From Varroa destructor (Eukaryota; Arthropoda; Arachnida; Mesostigmata; Varroidae), in assembly GCF_002443255.2 (NCBI RefSeq), contig NW_019211456.1, positions 35,403,795 to 35,467,794 on the forward strand: a stretch of 64,000 bases of DNA, given 5' to 3'. The position numbers were made by a program, and so were the translations under genes. The notes below the pieces were generated by a model. That model was not told the DNA's origin. It searched no databases and saw nothing but the letters and a program-made list of their open reading frames with translations. Each line of letters starts with the position of its first letter. Within the stretch, counting starts at the first letter, position 1. Shown one piece after another: positions 49,025 through 61,879 of this stretch.

Positions 49025-49597
49025 ATAGCAAAAGTAGTGCGTTACTCATAGTATTAGTCAAATATTTTACCAAAAATTATGCCCTCTTTTGTAGCTGTAA
49101 GGTTGATTATATGTTGTCCTATGCTCTAAGCTCGAATGCGAAATAATGTGGTTTTGCAATTTTTCTATTGGTAAAAACCAACTATGCCAATTAGAGGCAG
49201 TTTATCAATGAGCTGTCGTTTTCTTGTGCAGTAAATATTTATCATCATCTTGATTCACCACAACCAAATGAAGTAAACACTCTCATGATTGTTCCAAGAT
49301 TCCGATTCGTTTCTGATGGATGATCCGGTTCATTCATTGAACACTCAAACAAACGCTCATAATGCTGGCAACTGTGAAAAAAACAGAGAGGCTTCTTCAT
49401 TCAGATAACATTTAACCGATCCAGATAATTTCTAACTAGTTTCTAACTATTCCAGAATAGACATCTACGCTTGTAGCGAAAGCAGGCTTACGGTGGTTTT
49501 ACCTTTGTTTCTATTCGATCTCTTTTGGGTCCCGTCGAAATGTCCCTCAGATTAAACTATGAACTGAACCTTTTTGCCCTAGTTACTATATTTTGGT

Positions 49598-49626
49598 CAA
49601 CTGCGAATATATATTATTCGCAGTTG
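49598..49626. repeat. Inverted repeat, 12-bp arms, 5-base loop
   Basis: CAACTGCGAATA pairs perfectly with TATTCGCAGTTG around TATAT. Confidence 0.92.
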
Positions 49627-52600
49627 GGAAATATTGGGAATACCTTATTATATTATTATAATATTGGGAGAACCTTGAAGAGTCCAGGCGATGACAGTAT
49701 GAAATTTCTGTGAAGGTTCAATCTATCGGAACACTTGCGCGTATTGAAGGAAAACGGCCTTAAAAATATCGACCGTATGGCCTTGTTCGTCTCGACGGAC
49801 AACCTACTGCGGACGACCGAACAGTAACAAAAAAAGGAGACATTAGCACAAAGTGTGTTGTTAAGAATTTTCAAACACGGCACGTTTCTAATCCACGACT
49901 CTACGAAGCTGTAATTATAATAGGGGGCCATTTAACAGAACGTTGCCTTACCCTAAATGTAGTTGCCTTCGCAGTCCCATCTCGCTGCTATTTGGCTTAT
50001 AAAATTTTGTCAACACCAAAAACATTCAAATAACGCGGGTTTCTTGCGAATACTTACCATCCTCCAATCCATTCATCTAGAGCTATCTATATCATATTAT
50101 TAGTTTAACTCTGAGTAGAATTATTTTTATTCTATTTCTTTTACGGCTAAATGTCGAGAAATCGGGCGGTCGAGTTCTAGCACCATTCACATATGAACCT
50201 ATACCTACGTACTTTTCCGCATGAGAGAAACCATGCAAGGTGTACTTGCTCGTCAGGTTGATAGGTTAGGCCGAACCTATTTACCAGCAGTTGACGCAAA
50301 CCTTAGCAGACGTCAACACAGTCTCAACACAGACGTCAACAAGAATATTCTGCCCGTCCATGGAATATGAGCAGGTAGCCGGTAGCATCTTTCCAGTTCC
50401 TTCAGCCCTTTTACTGCAAGCCCTTTCCGAAAGAACGACTGCTTGCCTCCGTCTCATTTTTCATAGGGCAGCCAATGCTGCTTCGTGGTGACGTTTATGA
50501 AGTGCACCCCCGCACCCCCTGCCCCGCTGACGCTATCAAAAGTGTGCCCTACTTTGATATCTTAACAGCAGCCCGTGCTCCATTTAGCATTCATAACAAA
50601 CTTATGTTACTATAAATAGGAATTATTAGAAGCAATAATTTTCTTAGTTTTACCTTACGTCACGTCACTCTATATAGCAGCTTAATACTCGAACATCCCC
50701 TCAAAATGAAAATATCGAGGGATAGTTACTCGAGCCAATTTAGTCTCCTGGTAAAGTGAGCCAGGCAGAACATTGAGCGTTGACGAAGCTTGTCGCAGCA
50801 GAGAAGTCCCATCAAGTAACAAATGCGCGGGCAACTAGATAGCCAAAATTAGACTTTTTTCCTTTTTTCGCTTTTTTGTAGACATCCATTCTGTATGTAT
50901 TATACTATTAATGTGTGCAATTGTTATGTTATATTAAGGCGCACATTCTTGCATATAGCAAGTATAACTTTTAGAAGTAATAGAACCTGCTGAGTCGAAA
51001 TGGTCCTACTCCGACAAGGATTCGATGATCGCTAACGATCGCTTTATAAAAATTGATCGAAAACAGCATATAATTGACAGACGTAATAACACTGCTATGT
51101 TATGAGGCACGATGTGTATGGTACTATTCTATCGTCTACTAGATTGTGATTCATTAACTCATATAGAAAATAAAATTGTCTAATTTTTGAGCGTTACAGA
51201 GAAGGCCAATAGAGCGGACCTGATAAGCAAAGCAGTTTATTACTGAAACGGGAGGCCCCTCGCAAACATCGTCTAGAGTTCCCAACCACACAGACTGTTA
51301 GCAAAAAGTACCCATCTGCGGGATTCTTAGCTTCGCTTAAGAAAGCTCACTTGCACAGATTGAATATGTTATCGTTAAATATATCGTCTCATTACTCTAA
51401 GGCTTTTCCGTGATGGCTTTCGACGAAACGGCTTTGTCCCACCTCTGTAAATCAGTTCGACTTCTTTACGCAATACCTCTTATGAGCGCAAACACATTCA
51501 CAATCAGTAACCTTCGATAGAGCATTTCCCATGTTACCTGCTACATACCTGACTGAGCTAAACTTAACGATGTACATATCTGCACCGTCAGCATGCTGGC
51601 ATATGGCGTAACGCTTAATATTAGCGCATATAGCCATGTTAGCCTTAAAGAGTGCAGTGGAAACGTAAGTGGCCCACACACTGTTGTAGAGCATACGGTT
51701 AGGAGTGGTAAATCAAAGCGCGCCTAATTCTCTCCCTTCACAAAATCTTCCATATACATACACGGGCGCTCAATAATGTACGTGTCGCACTAACGTCTGT
51801 ATCTTTGCCATGATGTCAGACGGGAACCAGGCGGGTCAGGAAGGCATTGCCGGTGAAAGAAACGGTTCTGAGCTGTCGTGTGTCATCAAAAAGCTAAAAA
51901 AGAAGACAGTCACCATTCTCCTGGAATATTGCATACACGTTGAATGAAGCAGCGTTGGCTAAAATACTGTTAGGCACCAGGAACCCAGCAGCAGACGTGC
52001 GAGACGAAGCCTCGGAGGGAAAATCCCTGCGGGCGTGTAACATCCGACCACAAACATGGATCGCTCAAAAATGACAATTCCCAGATGAAAAGAGAGGCTG
52101 TTACGATCCTTCACTGGCACGCGCTGTATGATTTCACAGAAGCTGAGAGCAATTGCAAAAGCTATACCATATTATTGCGACCCGCCTTTGTGAAGGGATC
52201 TCTTAAGACATCTTGCGTTTTTTTCGTACCTTCCCATCTGTTTAACTTTTCGAAGATTATCAGCTATTAGACAAACAACACGCGGTATTGGAATGGAACG
52301 AGTGAAAGTTAGATATAGCGTCCACCGATAATTAGTTGTGTGATATCACAATGCGTTTATAACTTACTGATTCATATGAGACGTGTTTGGGTCCGGGCGA
52401 ATGGATGTGTACGAGGCTAATGAAAGAGCAGAGCCTGAAACCCTTGATGTCAAATTGTTTATCTATATATATATATATTGTCCAGACAGTGATGAAGGTA
52501 CCTGCGATTATGGCAGAGGACCTATATCTGACCCCAGTTACGATTCGATGCAGAAATGGGTCACTGTTATAATGGCAGAACAAATAAAAGTATGCGTTCG

Positions 52601-55600
52601 TATAACGTCCATTTCAGTAATCGCTCATATCAAGTATATATTTGTGCTTAGTGCAAATTTAGAGTTGTTCAAGGATTTTGATTCGTTAACTTCAAGTCCA
52701 GATAAGATAATCGCAATGCATGTACATTCATCTTGCTGAAAATTTTTACCCCCCAAATAGTAGGTTAGATTTTCAACATGGCCTTCATGCCTTTAAAGCT
52801 TCATGCGAGCTCCTACTTGTTTTAATATAATGCGATTTACTTATCAATCAGGTGAATGCTAGCTATGAAGGTGTAAACGGTCTGTTGATTAAGTTAACCG
52901 TGTCCTTTTTGTGGACTATTCGTCACGGTCGACAGATGTCGTGGTTGACACACTGCTTTTGCTTACTTACATTAGTCACACCGAGGTGTTCCTTTGCGTA
53001 TCACTCAAATATACAACTCCAATAGGCCTTGACGATGATTGCGTTACAAGTAAATAGGCTTATGTCGTTTGCTCAAAAAAATTTTCTCCGGTTCCCCATG
53101 AAGGATCAAATCGCGACAATATCAGCTTCCTCAATAGTGTCAACGACACGTGTCTCTTTGCTGTTTTGTCTCTATAGAGAGAGTAGATTTGATCGATCTG
53201 GCCGTGTCCTTGAGGTAGACAACGTCAGTGCAGTGGATGTTTCTCTTATATATATTTCAATTCTAACATGAAATTTGTTTCAATAGAGAGCTTGATCTTG
53301 AATACAAAAGTCTGTTTTTTTGTAAGGGTTAAGACCCTTTATCGCAACAGTGCCCCTTCAATTATAAACAGTGCTCGCGGTACCATAAAATCTAGTTTTG
53401 AATGAATAATAAGTGAGAAGAGTAAAAGTACGCACGCTGCTCAAAGGTTCACAGATAACCACATGTTAAATGTAGATCACTGATACCTACCCATTCCGTC
53501 GCTCCGGTAATAATTACTATGTTTCCTATTACTATGTAAGCTTGTTCACCAAATGTAGCAAGGTGTCATAATAAACTGTATACTTGTCTTATTTTATAAA
53601 TAAAATCGTACAGCTAAAACTACCTGCAGTTTGAGCACTCTGAATCATTTCTAATTTTTTTACGGTCCATAATCTAGAAAATTGTATATCCAAAACAAGA
53701 GGGGAACATAGGGTAAAAATAGGCCTACTATTTCGGAAGAATACGCTTACAGCTGTTGAGGTGAAACAGACATATAGTTGAAGTTGTATCGTCGAGATGG
53801 GTAGATTAACAAGCGTTTGTAAAAAGAATGGATTTAATAATCTTCAATGCTGGCAGCATTGTGAAGTCGATTATTCACAGATTTTGCATGATCAAAACCG
53901 TCGACATATTAGGTATGGTTCTTGATGGTTTGTTTACGTATTTCTTTACATAATACTCGCGAATCCGACTGAGGCAACGTGCCATAACTATCACAGCAGG
54001 TTCTTATCTACCAAGAATATACCGATATCATCTGTGGCTTGTATTTATGACTTCGTTCTGTCTTTAAACATGGCGACACGAAAAAAATATGGACTGTGTT
54101 CGACGAAACAACTCATATGAAGACATGGCATATTTAATAAGTAAATGCCCGAAAAAATTCTCGCGCCACTTGCTGATTAGCCGCAGTATATATATATTTA
54201 TGCATTATTCAGTTCAGTGGAATCCATTTATTTTTATCAGGTAGATCACAGAGGCCGTTACATACAATATTCTGTACAATGTAGCAATTGTATGCTTTTC
54301 GCATCGTTGAGATGCTAGGTCCTTTAGTGAGATTACGTGGCGACGTCAAGAAGCGTGCTGTCCATCACATCGTTTTTCACGTCAGTTAGAGATACACGTT
54401 TTATTTGGCTTTCAAAAATTTCGTAGCAGATAGCTTATGATGGAAGCCACGCATTGACATTACTACGGCTAGATGATTGAACCAAGCTGCTGCTTCTTCT
54501 ACTGTTAAGTTGTAGACGTACTTTTTCGAAAGTCTGTTCAAACTGCTTTTTTTTCTCTTTGCCCCGTAACCATGTTCCTAGGAAAGGTTCAATACTTATT
54601 GCCCATCCTCTGATAAATTCTCGTATTGTAAGTTTTTCAGGTGATAGAACTTAACCATACTGATAATAGCATTTCGCTTTATCATTCTAAATTTGATGGC
54701 AGCTCGAATCAGTGGTTTCGTCGTAATGGACTTTGTTAGTGGGACTGTAATTGACCACGAACCATTTTAGTCCGTGTATGGGGATAGCGTCAGTATTCAG
54801 TACTTCGTCCTCGAGTAATTAATCATGCAGATGTTAATTAACAGATGGCCTGCATACTAAGTGGAAAATGTACTTTATGCCTGATTTAACTGCAGTTGAA
54901 TAAATACACAGTTAAGAAATGCCTCTTTTCACCCTCGTTTTTTTTGTTTTCACGATATGAATCATGGTTTTTATCGCGCTTACACACACGTGGAGGATAT
55001 AAATTTTCTCCGTCCTACGAGAAAGTTGGTCAAAAAAGGTTTCGAAGCTACAGTAACGGTATGTTGTGGACAGACGAGTTCATCTACTGCGGGAACCATT
55101 GCCAGTTCTTGGTCCTAGGTAAACCACTTCACGAGAGCCCTTTCGAAGTTACACTACTGAGCGGAATGCTGACGCCACATCCGAAGTGCATAGAAATAAA
55201 CGAGCATAAGTTTAAATAACTTCCAAAAGTGAAATCACTAGGTTAAATTCTCCGACCATTACTTCCCCAGGCATGCCTTCGTACGACTTTGCATTATTGC
55301 ATCTCTGTTGCTGTAGAAAAAAAGGTCTGCCGTCACAGTTAAGTAAATGCAGATAAATATGCATGCCACAAGTGGCACATCACTACATGCCTCAGTTTTT
55401 CCTCTATTTGAGTCCGCTACTTCCCACGTTAGGGGGTTACGAAGGCACGGTTCTGACAAGCGACCTTCAAAGCGACTCCCACTCTGAACGGGCTTATGAT
55501 CAAATTTATGACGTTTTATAGCTTATTCTTCGTTCTCTTCTAGTAAAGCGGTCCGTTTTTTACTTTAACCTATTACCTACCAGCATTATTTCAGTGATTG

Positions 55601-56001
55601 TTGACCTTCTATATACAATCAGTTATCCGTGCCAGGCCTGTTACAATGAGAATACGATTCATTAGAAAAACGGAGCATGCAAAACTTGTAATAAGATCTG
55701 ACAGAAGCTTTTGCAAATGACGCCGAATTCGATATTAATAAACGTCTGTTACGTTTACCTTATTTTGCCTTGCCAAAAGAATTACAACGCGTTTATGTAG
55801 GTAGAGGAACCTGCTACACAATATTAACGTCATCTATATGAAGCTACCTCCCATATCTATTTAATTATTAAATGAGTTAGGGATAGTACAGGCAATTCCA
55901 TAGTTCTACAGAATAAGAGAGTTCAATTATTCGAGCAGTCTTTTGTTTCTTTGACATTCGGTTACCTAGGGGAAATGGTAAAGTGCAAGTTGTGGCTCGT
56001 C

Positions 56002-56021
56002 GTTGTTGTTGTTGTTGTTGT
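56002..56021. repeat. (GTT)n microsatellite
   Basis: Six GTT units plus two bases. On the minus strand it would encode polyasparagine, within a 61-codon open frame with no recognisable product. Confidence 0.9.
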
Positions 56022-59000
56022 AAGTTGAATCTGCCGACAGTGAAGATCTTAGTATTGTTTTCCTGAGCAAAGCTTGTGACCTTGCGACAAAGCGCTCACA
56101 GCTGCTTTTCATGACCACAGTGGTTTGTGAGTGAGAAGCCTGCCAAGACAATTGTGAGTTGCAACATCGTGGAGTGTTTTAGCGGAAATGTGTTGGAACA
56201 GCTATCATCGTGCGTCTTCAGCGTTATGATGAATATGGTCCACCGGGTGATTACCTAAGGAACACGATTATTATAGTAGGTGTTCCGCACATAACTAGCG
56301 ATCTCCATAATCAGTAGGTGATACCAGCAATACACCATCATACAGCTTTCAAGATCCAATCGTTATGATCTTTGAGTGCGCGTTTTCAGAAGCCGCTTAC
56401 TCCACTGGATGTTACGAGTTTCTGCTATAGGTATTTCGCATATCGACCTAGTGTAGACCTACTCTTGGGGTTGACAGCAACGAAACGGGCTCAATCATGG
56501 CGTTCTAAGCCTAATCGAGATCGCTGTCATATTAAGCTCAAGTGATCTTACTCGTCGTATTTTGCCGAAACATTTCCCCCTTCGAATAGGTGATGTCGAG
56601 GACAGCTTCTGTCAAGCTGTCTTAGGTGCGTGTCGACCTCGGCTGCACAGCACCTCGTGTGCAGTGAAACATCGATGTCTCTGTTTGCCCGTACAAGGCT
56701 GAAGAACTCCATACATTCGCTGAAAATAGCGAAGAGGCCGCCTGTTGATAAGAAGCAGTGTAGAGCTTCACCTTCGTTAACCAAAAGAGGTATGCTTACC
56801 AGTGCCACTTCACTCTACGGAGCAAGTTGTTTTCAGGCTAAGCCTTAGCTAGGTCAATTTTATACTAACAACGTGTACAAAAGTTGGCCAGACAACCTTG
56901 AACGCACGTGCAAATTCGAAATGAAGCGCTGGATGCAAATTACAGCAGAATTCTATTGTTAATTAGGAAAGGTCTATTTTGGAGTTGCAAGCATTCTGGA
57001 GTATATAAGGGGTATATCGCCCCGCCTTGCATATCATTATAATAAGTTATCTGTTTAATGGTTATTATCGTGATTTCAAACGTAAATTTCTCACTCCAAG
57101 TACTTTCATTTACCATGTGATTCTATAATACTGATGACGACAACTAAGTACCATCGTTGTTTTTGTTGAAAGTTATTACCAAACTTCTGATCTGATACAA
57201 ACCTCGTGCGCATTATGAAATGGAATATAACAAGGCGGCTACGACCATAAGGTTAATGCGGATAATAAAGGCACGCAAAGACGCTAAACATTTTTGCCAA
57301 ACAACCGCTTTTTCCATATATTTTGAGCGATGCTCGAATATGCTGGATCTTGTATGTGGTCAACTTCGATTTACTTTAAGCAATGCAATAGCTAGGATAT
57401 GTAGAGATCATCCGTTAAGGTAACCGGCGTAGGTCGTTACCCACTTACACGGAAGTAACGAACTGGAATCGAAGTTAGGCGACGAACATAAACAGTTTAG
57501 GCGACAGGCGAACCTCTTATGTCTTCATAAAAGGCTGCGCAGCTATATGCACGAATATAGGCAGACGAGCCTGGTATGGCGTGCCTTGTTCATCTCTCGT
57601 ATATCTGTTGTTGACTACCTCCTCTGCGATCAGCCGGTATATAAGTGCGAATCTACTAGGCACTTCAGTACAAAGGCGCTCCTACTTAATAAAGGGAAGT
57701 TCATTTTCGCTACGTTTTGCCGCTGTTGCTACGAGAAAGCAAACCTACAGAAAACGACTATAGACTACGTAAGCATGCGTCATCGTAGACACAACAATAT
57801 ACTTCGAATGAAGAAACATTGATCATGCCAGTCATGCGTAGAATGCATAGATAGTGTGGCCGTTCTATATCATTGTATGATAGGATAGGTCCTTTTAGAA
57901 GAGTTCAGCCAACTATGCCCATCAAAATTCGTTTGTTTTTCCTTGCTAGATTGACTATCCTTTTCATCGAAAGACGTTCAATGCTAACAGGTTTGTTTAG
58001 TTTATATTTCCTATTTATTGATTATTGTTAGTTATTACTTATTTACAGATTTGTCATCTTCATCGTTATATCACTTGCCGATATAGGGTTTTTTTTCCAG
58101 AAAGAAAGGTGACGTATGATGGTACCTCGTTATTCTACGTTCAACGCTACATGTTAGCTATGATTGTACTTCATCGTAGTAAGAAAACCATCTTCTACTT
58201 GCTTAAGATAAATATTTCCCTGGTTAATTCGGTGAGACGATCCGACCCGTTGCCTTGAGGCGCTTGCTGTTCGCAAGGTTTACTGATCAACTCTTGAGTT
58301 TATTAGTTTATGTCAATCAATCAGACTGAGGTGACACTGTGGCCGAAGAATAAAACCTGGCTACTGATGCATAATGAAAGAAAACTATTGAAGCCCGTAA
58401 CAGTCAATGTTCTACTGTAGCGCTGTAGTTGCGGTAAAATATATGATCATGCAATCGACGACTCATAATGTGTCAATTTTGAGCGGCACATTTGACTTCA
58501 TTGAACGGTACGTATTAAAGAAGTGAAGTTCCTATTCAATAAGTTCGTAGCAGACACATAAAGGTTGTTACTCTTGCCCTCAAAGATAACCGCCATTAAA
58601 GACCCTAAAGTCAACCGAAAATGTAACTTCCTTGTTGCGCCAAACCGAAACTTTTTCCCACAAAAAACTTCAAAAATTTAGCCACAATTATTCCCTTTCA
58701 GTACGGGATGCTAGAAGTAATTGCAAAGGGCTTAAAAAGAGTATTAGGCCTAGTATCCTTAACATTTGATTGCGAATTTTTATACTACCACTTGAATAAA
58801 AATAAGATGTACGCAGTGCATTTTGTCTTCGCAAGTTCATATCCTTACAATCTGTTTGAAATACTCCTTATTTCTGTATAGCTTTCGTACATATAACTTC
58901 CAGTTGACGCACAATTGAGCCCTGATTCCTGCCAAGGATCTAGATATAAGGTAGTTTATGGCGTGAGACCAGATACATAAAGCCACAGACAAGTACGACA

Positions 59001-59319
59001 CGAGTGAATTGTAAGTGGCACAACGCTGGCTACTTCCGTTCTTTTGTGTGGCAGAGTTATCTATCGACGCCTGAAGGAATATGTTAGTCGGGTCCGTTTC
59101 GACGCAGTTGCTATTCCCGTTCCCATTGCTATCCTCAAGGAAGCGGCTTTGAGTGTGATGCCCCGCATTTGATCCTTCTTCAGAATCTTATTAAGACTGG
59201 TAGGCTTCCACCTTGTTTTCCTAGTTGGCTATGTCCGTCGGCAGCCGAGGAGCACCAAAGAGAAGAAACAAGCGGATGAAGAGCAGGCAAAGAAGTAAGG
59301 AGTAGGAAACGTATACCAG

Positions 59320-60141
59320 ACTTTTAGGGTAATTCCCACCCGCCGAAGTCAGTGGTCCCATGAAAACGGCGAAGCGAAGAAAGTGCGAACGAGATACGAC
59401 AACGAGAAAAATAGGAGTGATGGAAACTCAATTGGCGATGATCCCCGCATAGAGAAAACGACCTCATGGTTAGATTCCGAAGGGCCTGAAACAAGTCGAA
59501 AACGCAGCAGAGAGATACGGCAGCGCAGCCAGCGATGGCGAAGGCCCGTGAACGGTCGTCTGACGGCACGATCGGTGCTGGCAGCCGATCAAGCAGAGCG
59601 ACACAGACCAAAGGGAACGCAGGGAAACAGAAATCACGGAAATTATCGTCATTGCCAGTGGGCTCCTCAGCGATGAGATGGTGTTAATATTACTGCTGGT
59701 AGAAAAAAACTGGGCTCTGCAGCCCGCCCATTTATGCTTGGTTGGTCGGTCGGTCGGTCGGTCGGTCCATTGCGGAAATCCGCAAAAGGAATCCAAAAAC
59801 GGGAAAATAGAAAGAGATTTAGGACGCAGCGGGACAAAATAAGAGAGAAGCGTAAAAATGCGACAGCAGAAAGTGATACTCAATATGTTGGTTAGACTCG
59901 AAACCATGACTATTCACAACAAACATGGATAAAAGCGGATTCCACGAAGGATTTAATAGGAAGAAATGGACGAAAAAGAGACACAGAACAGGAGACTGAA
60001 CGGCGCTAGCGGAATAGGACCTGAAAAGACCAACAAGTAGATACGAAGGAGAATAGGCGCGTCGCTATCACGGCGATCGGCCACTGGAAAATCGAGGTAG
60101 AACAAATTGAAAGCTTGTAGGTGATACATCCAATGTAGCAA
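59320..60141. other. GC-rich patch with overlapping frames, function unknown
   Basis: Open frames of 62-145 codons occur on both strands, the longest on the minus strand at 59470-59907. None has a recognisable domain, and overlap on both strands suggests composition rather than coding. Contains the (GGTC)6 repeat. Could be a promoter or untranslated exon of a gene not otherwise seen. Confidence 0.25.
59744..59767. repeat. (GGTC)6 tetranucleotide repeat
   Basis: Six perfect GGTC units in the GC-rich patch at 59.3-60.1 kb. Confidence 0.93.
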
Positions 60142-60830
60142 ATGTTTAAATCCCGTATCGAGCTATGTTTCAATTATGCCGATAACATTTTGTACCTGCA
60201 GGCTATTTTATAATGAGGACAGGCTATCGGAATAAGGTGATGGTGGTGGAAAACTGGAATACCTCGGAAGAATGCGTAAAACGCGGAATAGATAAGTCAC
60301 ACGTGTGAGTTTTTGAAGAGAAACGTTTTTGATGTGAATTGACAATATACTTTACAGCGATAGCTAATTAATTCTTCTAAAGTTCTTGAAATTGTTTATA
60401 TAGAGTCACAAATCGGGTAACTCGTCGTAATATGAATGGATATCGATTGGCCATGACAATATTTTGACTAGAAAAACCATAAAAACTAAAACAGTGAGTC
60501 ACTTAGATTTTATGGCTATGGCTTTATTTCACTTATCTTTCACCGTGACACGAAGAATCGGCACGGGTTATGCACTTTTACGTGGTAGGCAATTGAGACG
60601 CGAACTCAGTGTTTGTATCGTTCTAAACCAATTCGTTTAAACGTACATACTGAATTAACTGGAAAGCGGTGCGACGTTTCCTGTTGCTACACAATACGCA
60701 CGTTTCACTGTCGTTTTGTTGAAGTTCAATTACCCAACTCAAGCAACATAATGGAGATTTGCCGGACGGCATGTACATTCAGTGAAGGATATAGCTTGTA
60801 TGTAGCCAAAAACGACGTTAATTCGCACTG

Positions 60831-60854
60831 ATGTTCCGAAAGCTTTCGGAACAT
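60831..60854. repeat. Perfect 24-bp palindrome
   Basis: The half-site is ATGTTCCGAAAG followed directly by its reverse complement, with no loop. The spacing of TTC and GAA does not fit a heat-shock element. Confidence 0.93.
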
Positions 60855-61214
60855 GAGAATGGATATGCAAGAAATTGCGTTGAGGTGCCTCTGCTCTCGG
60901 GAGGAGATTGTATGCGTAGGTAAAGCGGAGCCATGAACTTTTGGAAGCCACTCTCTGCTGGTTCAGTCTATGGCACTCCCATCGAAAGTTGTGGCCTGCT
61001 GTTTATGTTTACTATGGCCGGTCGTAAGCAGCGTGTGAGCTAATTTATCGCTTTGGGTTCTCAGCTGGTATAGCTTTCGGCAACTTTCGCAACTCAGCCC
61101 AGCCTAAACAGTGAGGCTTGCATAATCAATTATATTGATAATGACGTTGCTCTGGTTTGTTTACTTAAACTAGCGGCTAGCAACAGAATACCCCTGTAAT
61201 ATATGGGTAAATAT

Positions 61215-61219
<5 letters not shown>

Positions 61220-61251
<32 letters not shown>
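61220..61251. repeat. (TA)n microsatellite, longest complete one in the window
   Basis: Thirty-two bases of uninterrupted alternating A and T. Confidence 0.95.
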
Positions 61252-61855
61252 CTATTGTCCGCCATTAATGGTTAACATTTATGACATTAAAACGCCATCC
61301 ATCGAGAAACATATAAAGAGTAACCGTGGGATAGTATCATTACCGTAACAAAGTAGGATAATATCATTAAAAAATACTTCTACAAAACACCTTTTGGATT
61401 CATAGGTGACCTTAATAAAACTCTAAAACAGAAAAATGAATAAGTGTTCCCGTCCCAAAATAAATGAGTTCATCCGCTGTATTAATGTACCCCCAAGATA
61501 TTTATTTTCTTCTTTGAATGAATGGTGCGGCAGCTTACCTTCGCATAGTATGCACCCGTACTAAAATAGTGCATCAGTATTAAAAAACAGATACACAGGT
61601 TCGTTCTTGCTTTTGTGGCACCTTCACTTCGACTTCGATGTATTCACTAATACTCATTGAATGAACGACCTCTTCTGCCCAACAGCCGCTACTGAGTATT
61701 AGGTGCGTCCCAGAGCAAACAGCTTGACATATTGGAATGAAAATGGCTTAAAATGATTACAGAGAAAATGATGCTGTACGGATCTTGACCAACCTGTCAC
61801 CCGGGAACCAGCTGCTTTATGACGATGAGCGCATTACTCGTTGACCGATTCATTT

Positions 61856-61879
61856 AAGCTTACTAAGCTTAGTAAGCTT
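61856..61879. repeat. Perfect 24-bp palindrome with three AAGCTT sites
   Basis: The half-site is AAGCTTACTAAG followed directly by its reverse complement. AAGCTT occurs at both ends and at the centre. Confidence 0.93.

Larger units (their letters stand above)
48031..59319. other. Gene-poor AT-rich stretch
   Basis: Frames of up to 118 codons on both strands, none recognised. Holds the poly(T) tract, a hairpin at 49.6 kb, a short direct repeat of AGACGTCAACA near 50.3 kb and the GTT repeat at 56.0 kb. Confidence 0.45.

Noticed and set aside
54896..55219. 107-codon plus-strand frame
   Set aside because: No start context, domain or splice partner; a donor-like site at about 55120 is not enough to call an exon.
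56548..56848. Overlapping 72- and 86-codon frames on opposite strands
   Set aside because: The minus product has some protein-like composition, but no domain, splice support or homologue is recognised.
60831..60854. Heat-shock element
   Set aside because: TTC and GAA blocks are present, but the spacing between them is one base rather than two, so the pattern does not match.
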